Below, piece after piece: positions 24,518-31,557 of a stretch of DNA of 48,313 nt. The number at the start of each line of letters is the position of its first letter. Within the stretch, counting starts at the first letter, position 1. Source of the DNA: Candidatus Schekmanbacteria bacterium (GTDB lineage: Bacteria > CSSED10-310 > JACPHN01); assembly GCA_016188575.1 (NCBI GenBank), contig JACPHN010000009.1:1-48313 (forward strand), in the 5' to 3' direction. A model generated the notes under the pieces. The model worked only from the letters and a program-made list of their open reading frames with translations. It ran no database searches and had not been told where the DNA came from. Made by a program: the position numbers and the translations under genes.

Positions 24518-25013
24518 TCACATCATTGATACCAACGTGCTCCTGGTTGCAAGTGCCGCGCATCCCCACTCGCCGTTCGGAGACTCGGACCTGCCCCGGG
24601 AGCTCCAGGAGGCGGTCTTCGAGTGGCTCGCCGCGTTCCGTCGCGATTCGGCCCGCACCATGGTGTGGGACGAGCTGTGGAGGATCTACGACGAGTACCG
24701 CCGCAAGCTCACCGACCAGGACTATGGGCTTCAGGTCGTCACCGAGAAGATGGCGACCGCGCGGTTCGTGGCCGTGGGCTACGACGGCGACGGCGCGGCG
24801 GTCCTGCCGGCCGGCTTCGCTGCGTTCGATCCGTCAGACCGCAAGTTTTTGGCGGCCCTCCTGGCCGATGGCGGCGCAAGTACGCTCGTCAACGCGACCG
24901 ACACCGACTGGCTCGAGATCGAGGCGGAGATCGCAGCGGCGGGCCGCACGGTGCAACACCTCGTCGAAGACTGGCTTCGAGTCAAGTACGCCGAAAATAC
25001 AGGCAGGTTATGA
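24510..25013 (+). CDS. PIN-domain ribonuclease
   Basis: 167 residues from GTG 24,510, inside the end of the AAA gene. The acidic metal site of PIN nucleases is visible: D7 in HIIDTNVLL, E55 in VWDELWRIY, D110 in FDPSDRKFLA, and D131/D133 in NATDTDWLE. PIN domains usually cut single-stranded RNA, tRNA or mRNA. It is not paired with a VapB-like antitoxin. Its partners are an ATPase upstream and an RNA ligase whose ATG overlaps its TGA. This suggests that nuclease activity is gated by the ATPase and may be reversed by the ligase. The target RNA is unknown. Confidence 0.85.
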   Translation: MADHIIDTNVLLVASAAHPHSPFGDSDLPRELQEAVFEWLAAFRRDSARTMVWDELWRIYDEYRRKLTDQDYGLQVVTEKMATARFVAVGYDGDGAAVLPAGFAAFDPSDRKFLAALLADGGASTLVNATDTDWLEIEAEIAAAGRTVQHLVEDWLRVKYAENTGRL

Positions 25014-25705
25014 CCGACTTCTTCCGCTTCCCCCACACCCCGCACCTGGCGTGGCAGGGCGAAGGTCAACCGCGCGACGACAAGATCCTCTCGTCTGACG
25101 AGGTTGCCGGCCTGCTGTCCGGGGACCTGGTGGTGGAGGAGAAGATCGACGGGGCGAACCTGGGCTTCTCGGTCAGCGAGGATGGCGATCTGCGCGCCCA
25201 GAACCGTGGCGACTACCTGGCGCGCGATCATTGCCACGCGCAGTTCCGGCCGCTCCGGTCCTGGCTAGGTCCACGTGAGCATGCGCTCATCGACGCACTC
25301 TGGCCCGACTTGATGCTCTTCGGCGAGTGGTGCGTGGCCGTACACAGCGTCCAGTATGATCGGCTGCCCGACTGGTTTCTCGGTTTCGACGTCTACGACA
25401 GAGCTGAGGGCTACTTCTGGGACACGAGGCGGCGAGACATGTTTTTGGTCAAGCTCGGGCTCGCCTCCGTACCCCGCCTGGCGACGGGCCAGTTCTCCCT
25501 GGAAGCGCTCGTGGCGCTGCTGGATGGCTCGCGGGTTGGCAGCGCTCCCATGGAGGGCCTGGTGGTCCGGCGCGAGGCGGACGGCTGGACCGCGGCTCGC
25601 GCCAAGCTGGTCCGCGCGAGCTTCGCACAGAGCATCGAGGAGCACTGGTCGAGAGGCTCGCAGCGGCGCAACGCGCTCGCCGGAGGCACATCCCCATGGC
25701 ACTGA
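25010..25705 (+). CDS. ATP-dependent RNA ligase (Rnl family, PF09414-like)
   Basis: 231 residues with the nucleotidyltransferase motifs of RNA ligases: motif I EKIDGANLGFS (adenylated K45), motif III-like LFGEWC (104-108), motif IV EGLVVRR (182-188) and motif V AKLVR (198-202). The KIDGAN spacing and small size fit RNA repair ligases of the Rnl2/DraRnl kind rather than DNA ligases. DNA ligases would add an OB fold, which is absent. The family seals 3'-OH/5'-phosphate ends after self-adenylation. The start overlaps the PIN stop (ATGA), and the stop overlaps the helicase remnant start by ten bases, so all were translated as one unit. A role in repairing PIN-cut RNA is inference. Confidence 0.88.
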   Translation: MTDFFRFPHTPHLAWQGEGQPRDDKILSSDEVAGLLSGDLVVEEKIDGANLGFSVSEDGDLRAQNRGDYLARDHCHAQFRPLRSWLGPREHALIDALWPDLMLFGEWCVAVHSVQYDRLPDWFLGFDVYDRAEGYFWDTRRRDMFLVKLGLASVPRLATGQFSLEALVALLDGSRVGSAPMEGLVVRREADGWTAARAKLVRASFAQSIEEHWSRGSQRRNALAGGTSPWH

Positions 25706-26499
25706 ATCCCGTCGCCTTCACCGCGTCCGTCGTCGACGACTTCCTTCGCTATCAGCTCACGACTTACACGCTGGCGGACGTGGACCTGTACGCGCAGATG
25801 CAGGGGCTGCTCTCGCTCGACGTGTCCCGCGACACCCCGCTGCGCGCGGGTCCCTTCATCAGCCTGTCGAAGCCCTTCAAGCAGGGCGATGCCATCGAGA
25901 GCCTGGTCACCGAGGGCATCTTCCACCCGCATATGGAGACGCTGGTCCCGTACCCAAACCTCCGAGCGCACCAAGCCAGGGCCATTCGGGCCATCCACCA
26001 GGGGAAGCACGCCCTGGTCGCACGGGTACCGGCTCAGCCAAGACCGAGGCCTTCCTCTACCCGATCATCAGCCGCTGCCTGGAGACGAGGGACGAGCTTG
26101 CCGTTCCCGGCATCGCAGCGGTGCTCGTCTACCCGATGAACGCCCTGGCCGCGGACCAGCTCGACCGGCTCCGAGGGTTGTTGGCCGACAGCGGGATCCC
26201 CTTCGGCATGCACGTGGGCAAGACCCCGGAGAAGGAGGCTCAGGTCGAAGGCGAGCGACTGCCGGCGGGCAGCTCCCGCCGACTACCTCGCCCGCCTGGC
26301 GCAGCTCCGCGAAGCAGGCCAGGCGACCGTCCTGCGCCCGCCCGAGGAATGCGCCAGCCGCGAGGTCATACGAAAGCCCGGCGGCCAGCCGCGCATCCTG
26401 CTCACGAACACCAAGATGCTCGAGCTGCCGCTAACCCGCGGCAAGGACGTGCACCTCTTCGACGACGCGCCGCTCGCGCTCCCGGTCTACGACCAATAG
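25696..26499 (+). pseudogene. N-terminal part of an Lhr-like helicase, two frameshifts, truncated at the DEAH box
   Basis: It starts at ATG 25,696 with CGGAGG upstream, and LRAHQARAIRAIHQGKHALVA leads to Walker A. One base appears lost near 26,024 (GTCGCACGG where GTCGCCACGG is expected), after which TGTGSAKTEAFLYPIISRCL and VYPMNALAADQLDRLRGLL continue in another frame. A second shift near 26,275 leads to ADYLARLAQLREAG and PRILLTNTKMLELPLTRGKD. The sequence stops at LPVYDQ-stop, exactly where VFDEAHT would normally begin. Walker A reads GTGSAKTE rather than GSGKT. The gene cannot make a working helicase. Confidence 0.75.
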
Positions 26500-26716
26500 C
26501 GATGGGACTGGCGGCACAGGCGCTCGGATAAAACGGATGCCGCTTCCGGCCCCCCCGCTTGCGGGGAGAGGGTCGGGGTGGGGGGCGGACAGTGGCGGGC
26601 TCGCCGTTGTTCCCCTCTCCGGGATTCCCCCAGTGAGCGGTGGAGGGTCATTGCCCGCTGCCACTCCTTATCCGGGCGCTTATGGGGCGAGGAGGGGGTG
26701 ACGAATTCGAAGGTGC
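26500..26716. other. Gene-free junction at the right edge of the island
   Basis: 217 bp of GC-rich sequence with a CCCCCCGCTTGCGGGGAGAG inverted repeat near 26,549, a type of repeat common between genes. No product is recognised. It separates the helicase remnant from duplicated block copy 2. Confidence 0.45.
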
Positions 26717-26857
26717 GGCGTTTGGCTACGGGCGCGAGCTTGTGGCAGTGCCGGCCGCCGGCCCGCGGGCCGCGGCGCTCCTCCTGATCGGATTGGTGCT
26801 GCTTGTCCGCGGCGCTGGATTTGCTACTGCGACTCCAGAGGGAGGAAGGTCGCCGAG
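26717..26857. repeat. 141-bp duplicated block, copy 2
   Basis: Matches 20,321-20,461 with four mismatches. The plus strand still encodes VPAAGPRAAALLLIGLVLLV, but no upstream secreted gene is present. The minus strand is the genuine 3' end of the 26,824 gene. The original locus therefore probably held two convergent genes overlapping here. Confidence 0.92.
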
Positions 26858-27849
26858 ACCGAGATTTCGGCGCCGCGCGCATCTCTACCGGTGACGATGA
26901 GATCGATGTGGCCGTTGATCTGCTGGGAGTCGAAGAAGCAGTAGCCGCCGATTTGTGCGCGAATTTCCTGGCGCGGCTGCAAGGTATTGGTGCCGAAGAA
27001 GTCCACTACGGAGTACCCTTCGTATGCATACACGAGGGCGTTTGACGGGGAGTAGCTGTCGGCACGCACCGTCTCGAGAGTGACCGTGCCCCCGAGGTTT
27101 TCCGTCAGCCAGATGTCCGTCGGCCATCGCCACCCGGACGAGCATCCCTCGTCCGGAATCTTGCGCGCGGTATCCGGATCGTGCCACAGCGACAGCGCTC
27201 CGCTTTGGGGCGAATTGTCATCGCCGCCGCCGCCGCTAGCGGCCGCGACGGCACCGATCACGAGCACGGCACCGCCGATCACGCCCCAAACCCAGATTTT
27301 CTTGTACCAGGGTTTCGCCCCGGCCGCCGCGCCAGCCGCGCGGACCGGAGCAGGCTTGGCGGGCGCGTCCGCCGCTCTCGCGGCCGCCCCCGCGGCGGCC
27401 ACGGCGGCAGGTGGTCCGAGCACCACCGCGGGTTCGCGCACTGTCACCGGCAGCGCCGCGAGCCGTTCCTGAACGATGCGCTCGAAGGGTGCCACGAACT
27501 TCGGCGGAAACATCTCGGGCTCTAGCCGCTTCCCCGGCTGCAGATCGAGGACCTTGCGAAATTCATCCTCGGCCGCTGGCATGGAGCCGAGGTTGATGAG
27601 GCACATGCCGCGATAAAGGTGTGCCTCGACGAGAATCTCCGGGTCGCTGCTTTCCTTGAGGACGCGGTCGAGCGTCTCGATCACGAGCTGAAATTCGAGG
27701 TTCCGGAAGGCGGTCTTCGCCTGCAGTAGCAGGGACCGGGCATCCTGGGCCTGGGCCAACGCCGGAGCCACCGGCAGGAGCAGATTCAAGACAGTGAGAA
27801 CCACGGCCATGACCGCGAGTGGCCTGGACACCGAACGGCAGACACGCAT
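26824..27849 (-). CDS. Exported TPR protein with membrane segment and beta-type C-terminal domain
   Basis: 341 residues. A signal sequence runs to about residue 33 (LLLPVAPALAQA). Two TPR-like helical pairs follow (residues ~36-110, with LLLQAKTAFRNLEFQLVIET and AEDEFRKVLDLQPGKRLE), an arrangement common in tetratricopeptide 'stress' proteins. An Ala/Pro-rich stretch leads to a membrane helix (WVWGVIGGAVLVIGAVAAAS, ~185-204). The last 120 residues look beta-rich and may be periplasmic. The ATG at 27,849 has GAGGAGG six bases upstream. It lies 21 bp after the lipoprotein gene and 3' of a PEGA-domain kinase gene, so the three probably form one minus-strand operon. No enzymatic motif was seen. 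Confidence 0.72.
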   Translation of the reverse strand: MRVCRSVSRPLAVMAVVLTVLNLLLPVAPALAQAQDARSLLLQAKTAFRNLEFQLVIETLDRVLKESSDPEILVEAHLYRGMCLINLGSMPAAEDEFRKVLDLQPGKRLEPEMFPPKFVAPFERIVQERLAALPVTVREPAVVLGPPAAVAAAGAAARAADAPAKPAPVRAAGAAAGAKPWYKKIWVWGVIGGAVLVIGAVAAASGGGGDDNSPQSGALSLWHDPDTARKIPDEGCSSGWRWPTDIWLTENLGGTVTLETVRADSYSPSNALVYAYEGYSVVDFFGTNTLQPRQEIRAQIGGYCFFDSQQINGHIDLIVTGRDARGAEISVSATFLPLESQ

Positions 27850-27870
27850 GGCTACCTCCTCTTCCTCGCG

Positions 27871-28383
27871 TCAGGGCTGAACCTGGAGATTGAACGCTTT
27901 TTGCGCCGCGACGGCGCCATCGACGAGGACCACGACTTGCCAGTCGCCCGGGATCGCGGAGGCGCGTTCTCCGCTCACCGCCAGGCTGTGCCAGACCGCG
28001 GCCCAATCGCGAGCAGCGCCGCTCGCGGACACCGCCAGCGGCGCCGACTCCGCGTAGAGCGAGCCGCTCGGCTCGTACCATTTCCAGGATACCGTGTGCG
28101 CCCGGGTTACGGGCGCGGCGCGCAGCCAGCAGACGACCTGCGGATCGCGCGAACCGAAACGGGTGCGATCCTTGGGCGCCAAACTGCCATCACCGAGGAT
28201 GTCCGGAGCGAGAATCACCGCAGATACCTCGAAGTCCCGCTGCGGCGCCGCCGGCGCCGCCGTGGGCGGGCTCCCCGTGCCGGCGCGAGCCGCGCACGCA
28301 ACCGCAATCGCCGCCAACGAAACCGCGCCGGCGATGCGAACGATTCGCGAAAATCGGCCGCGGAGGCTTTCCTTTCCGTTCAT
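27871..28383 (-). CDS. Lipoprotein with Ig-like beta domain
   Basis: 170 residues. The N-terminus is basic, then hydrophobic (IVRIAGAVSLAAIAVACAA). The AVAC sequence serves as a lipobox, so Cys30 is probably lipidated. A Thr/Ala/Pro stretch leads into a beta-rich domain with WKWYEPSGSLYAES and GDWQVVVLVDGAVAAQKAFN. The latter resembles the C-terminal strand pattern of small immunoglobulin-like lipoproteins. No function is known. The ATG at 28,383 has GGGAGG nine bases upstream. It is flanked by the kinase gene upstream (110 bp) and the TPR protein downstream (21 bp). Confidence 0.68.
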   Translation of the reverse strand: MNGKESLRGRFSRIVRIAGAVSLAAIAVACAARAGTGSPPTAAPAAPQRDFEVSAVILAPDILGDGSLAPKDRTRFGSRDPQVVCWLRAAPVTRAHTVSWKWYEPSGSLYAESAPLAVSASGAARDWAAVWHSLAVSGERASAIPGDWQVVVLVDGAVAAQKAFNLQVQP

Positions 28384-28493
28384 GCTCGACTACCTCCCTG
28401 ATCTTTCTTTGGACTCGACTTTCGCGGTTCACGTCCGCAGCGCGAGGGGCGTGCCATGCGTCGCCCGGATCGCGGTGTCCGCTCCACCCGATC

Positions 28494-30620
28494 CTAGTTG
28501 AACTGGTGACGAATTTCCACCGTCTTGTCGCTCTCGATTTGCACCTGGGTCTCGAACCGGCCTGGCCCAAGACCTTCGGCGAGGACCAGACGGTGTGGCC
28601 CCGGCGCCAGGCTGATGGCGTTGCACGGCGTCGAGTCGATGTAGATGCCGTCCACGAACACTTTGGCCCAGCCGGCGCCGACGAGGACCTTGAGTAGTCC
28701 CGGGCTGGCGCTCGGGACGTCCGCCGGTCGCCGCGTCGTGGCGGTTGGCACCGGCGGCGGCTTCGGCGTGGATGACGGGGACGGGGAAAGGGCGATCGCG
28801 GGTGCGGCGGTAGCGGCACGGGTTGGCGTGTCGAGGATGACCGCGGGCTCCGCAGTCTGCGAGGCCACTAAGCGATCGCCACCGGCGGCGCCGGTCAGGG
28901 CGCTGCCTGTCCCCGTGGCGGCGACCGCGGTGATGATGCCGCGAATGGCAGTGGCGGAGGCGGCTGGCGAAACCACGCGCGGAGCCGTGGCCTCGCCGTT
29001 CTGCTCGGCGGGCGGCAGCCTGGCGAGAATCAGCCCGGAAGCGACGCCGAGAGCGGCCACGGCCGAAAAGGCCAGGATGAGTCCCATCCAGCGGACGTTC
29101 GTGGCAAAGCGGGCGGTGGGCCGCGATACGACTTCCGAGGACGCGCCTGCGAGGCCGCCGGTATCCGCGACCACGGTGTCAAGGTGCCCCGCCGTCGCCG
29201 TGGGCTGCCAGGACTCGCTCTCCGGCGCGGCGCGCACATCGGTGGGGCTACATTTCAGTACCTCATTGAGAAGCCAGTCGGGCCGCGTCTCGAGCACGAC
29301 GACGTCGGGCGGTGGCGTCCAGCCGCCCATCGACCACGGCGCACAAACCTGGGGCCGGCTCCCGGCCGCGGTGTCCGATGCCGCCGCGTTGATGACCGAG
29401 CGCAGCGTCGGGCGCGCCATGTCCGGGCCCACGAACAGCACGCGGCCACGGCGGAACCGGTCACGCAGCCAGCGTGGAAACGTGATTTCGCTCTGCGCCG
29501 CATCCGCCCGCATCGCCACCAACCCCGGCAGCAGCGGCACGAACACCGGTGCGGTCATCGCCTCGGGAGGGGGGCCCTCCGCCAGATCCCAGACTACCCC
29601 GCGCGCCCCCGCCCGCTCGGACAGGCGGGCGGCGAGCCGCGCATCGGACACAAGAAACGGCCCCAGCGCCGGATCGAGGTCCGCCGACACCTCGCACCCT
29701 AGACATACCGAGAGCTCACCTGCTCTCGCCTCCGCAGCCAGTTGGTTGACGATCTGCTCTTTCGCGCGGCTCTGGGCCATCGCCACCGCCTCGCGGAGTC
29801 GGGCCATGAAGGCCTCCGCCGTCTGCGGCCGGTCGTCCGGGTTCTTGGCCATCGCGTCCACGGCCAGATTCCCGGCTTCGGGAATGACCGGTGGGACGCG
29901 CATGCCAGGGTAGGGGGGGGCCGTATTGACGTGGTGAAACATCAAGGCCACCGGCGTATCCGCTTCGAACGGTAACAACCCCGTGAGCATCTGGTAGAAC
30001 ATGATTCCGAGCGAGTAGATGTCCGTGCGCAAGGTTACTGCGTTGCGGTAGATCTGCTCCGGTGCCATGTAGGACGGCGTGCCCACGACCTGGTCCTGGC
30101 TGGTAATCTGGCTGGCCTCGGCACGGTAGGCGAGCCCGAAGTCCATGACCTTCACCGTTCCGTCGCGGCCGACCATGATGTTTTGCGGCTTGAGATCGCG
30201 ATGAACGATGCCCTGCTCGTGAGCCAGGGCCAGCGCGCTGGTCACCGGCGCCAGGATGTCGGCAATCCGCCACACCGGCAGCGGCGCTTCCCGCAGGAGC
30301 AGCGAAGCCAGCGAATCGCCGTCGACGAGCTCCATGGTTACAAAGCGGCGACCGCGATCCTGTCCGAGCTCGTAGATCCGGCAGATGTTCGGGTGAGCGA
30401 GGCTTCTGGCGGTGACGATCTCGCGCCGGAACCGCGTCAGGCCGGCCTTGGTGGCGGCGATATCGGCCTTGAGCAGCTTGAGAGCGATCGACACCTGCAG
30501 CTCGGTGTCGAAGGCGCGAAACACGCGCCCCGAGCCACCCCGGCCGATCTCGGCCTCGAGCACGTAGCGATCGGCGAGAATCGGTCGACTTTGCGGCCCG
30601 GCGGGTTTCTCATCGGACAT
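28494..30620 (-). CDS. Transmembrane Ser/Thr protein kinase with PEGA C-terminal domain
   Basis: 708 residues. The kinase domain (~18-285) has GRGGSGRV, K48, HRDLKPQN (D142), DFG (160-162) and APE, all intact. A middle region (~300-500) contains SVCLGCEVSADLDPALG and RVLFVGPDMARPTLRSVI. These weakly recall the nucleotide-binding and late strands of SIR2-like domains; this is a hunch. A membrane helix (~511-534) and a Thr/Pro/Ala-rich linker follow, then a PEGA domain (~645-700; WAKVFVDGIYIDSTPCN), a beta-sandwich typical of extracytoplasmic ends of bacterial kinases. The start ATG 30,620 has GGAGAG eight bases upstream. It probably senses envelope signals and heads an operon with the lipoprotein and TPR protein. 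Confidence 0.88.
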   Translation of the reverse strand: MSDEKPAGPQSRPILADRYVLEAEIGRGGSGRVFRAFDTELQVSIALKLLKADIAATKAGLTRFRREIVTARSLAHPNICRIYELGQDRGRRFVTMELVDGDSLASLLLREAPLPVWRIADILAPVTSALALAHEQGIVHRDLKPQNIMVGRDGTVKVMDFGLAYRAEASQITSQDQVVGTPSYMAPEQIYRNAVTLRTDIYSLGIMFYQMLTGLLPFEADTPVALMFHHVNTAPPYPGMRVPPVIPEAGNLAVDAMAKNPDDRPQTAEAFMARLREAVAMAQSRAKEQIVNQLAAEARAGELSVCLGCEVSADLDPALGPFLVSDARLAARLSERAGARGVVWDLAEGPPPEAMTAPVFVPLLPGLVAMRADAAQSEITFPRWLRDRFRRGRVLFVGPDMARPTLRSVINAAASDTAAGSRPQVCAPWSMGGWTPPPDVVVLETRPDWLLNEVLKCSPTDVRAAPESESWQPTATAGHLDTVVADTGGLAGASSEVVSRPTARFATNVRWMGLILAFSAVAALGVASGLILARLPPAEQNGEATAPRVVSPAASATAIRGIITAVAATGTGSALTGAAGGDRLVASQTAEPAVILDTPTRAATAAPAIALSPSPSSTPKPPPVPTATTRRPADVPSASPGLLKVLVGAGWAKVFVDGIYIDSTPCNAISLAPGPHRLVLAEGLGPGRFETQVQIESDKTVEIRHQFN

Positions 30621-30752
30621 CGGGTGCTCTCCGGCGCGCCGCTGCCTGCGTGAGCCGCGACACTCGCCTGCCAGTGCGCCGCCGCCCGCCCTGGCGAACC
30701 GCCTTGCCGCCGCCTGAAAGAGTCATGGATGGGATCCGCCCTTTCGGCCTGT

Positions 30753-31223
30753 TCAGGGGATCGCGCCCGGCTTTCCAGCCATGCGGCGCAGCAGGCCAAG
30801 CTGGCCCGCGTGATAAGATTCGTGAAAGGACAGGAGCGCCAGAGATTCCGCGACCGTGCCCCGCTCACCAGTGCGGTCGAGGTCCGCCTCCGTCAGCGCG
30901 CTCAAACCGCTGAGAATGAGATCCTGAGACTCGTCCAACAGCGCAAGCAGGTCCGCAAGCGCCGGCAGCGCCGCCTCTCGCTCGCGTACCGGCAGCGAGC
31001 CCCGTTCGTATCGACTCGCTCCCGTTGTCGTCCAAAAAGCGGGCTTGGCCAGGAGGCCGACGGTTCGCATGCGACTCGCCAGAATGTGTCCCACCACCCA
31101 GTTAGTGCAGTTGCCGCCTTGTGGCGGTTGCATCAGCGCCTCAGACTCCGTCAACCCCTCTGTATTGGCTTTGATTACGTAGTGATTAAGCTCGAACTGC
31201 TGTTGCAAAAGTTTGGATCTCAT
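30753..31223 (-). CDS. DinB-like four-helix metalloprotein
   Basis: 156 residues fitting the DinB/YfiT superfamily. The first helix reads LLQQQFELNHYVIKANTEGL. A metal-binding His lies in NWVVGHILASR, and the second pair lies in LLSFHESYHAGQLGLLRR. The H...HxxxH arrangement is typical for this fold. Known members include thiol-dependent transferases and damage-induced proteins, but this one cannot be assigned a reaction. The ATG at 31,223 has GGGAG eight bases upstream. It lies 132 bp downstream of the kinase gene start in minus orientation and is probably a separate transcript. Confidence 0.8.
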   Translation of the reverse strand: MRSKLLQQQFELNHYVIKANTEGLTESEALMQPPQGGNCTNWVVGHILASRMRTVGLLAKPAFWTTTGASRYERGSLPVREREAALPALADLLALLDESQDLILSGLSALTEADLDRTGERGTVAESLALLSFHESYHAGQLGLLRRMAGKPGAIP

Positions 31224-31557
31224 CCTCCGTGCTCCCTATTCGGTACCTGTCCGCCCTCTCCCCGCGCAGGCGTCATGCAGATGTCGCCGGCCTGAGGGCC
31301 GGCATCCTTGTTGGCGTCGGCGACCCCCGGCTTTCGCCGGGGGTCGGGGTGACGGAGCCATGTCCATCACGCGTCCTCGCGGGGAAAGGGTCGGGGTGGG
31401 GGCGTAGGACGCGCATCTGCACTTGTTCTCCCCCTCCTTTCGCCCGGCCCCGACCACGCCCCGGGCGGCAGCCGATCCACCTGTGCCCGCATGCCAGTCG
31501 CCCCGCCCCGCCGGCGGCACCCGGAGGGGACGAGAGCGATGGCGGAACGCGGCGCGG
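31224..31557. other. Intergenic region with repeat copy F and strong hairpin
   Basis: 334 bp between the FadL gene end and the DinB-like gene start, both on the minus strand. It holds repeat copy F and a perfect 10-bp stem. The promoter of the DinB-like gene should lie here but was not identified. Confidence 0.45.
31275..31345. repeat. Dispersed repeat copy F with two hairpins
   Basis: The module ATGTCGCCGGCCTGAGGGCC with hairpin GCCGGCC-TGAG-GGCCGGC (31,286-31,303) matches the second half of copy C. It is followed at once by the perfect stem GACCCCCGGC-TTTC-GCCGGGGGTC (31,322-31,345). The latter may help end transcription from FadL, though it lacks a T tract. Confidence 0.75.

Noticed and set aside
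25010-25705. DNA ligase
   Set aside because: The protein ends soon after motif V, has no OB-fold, and its KIDGAN/EGLVVR spacing fits RNA ligases.
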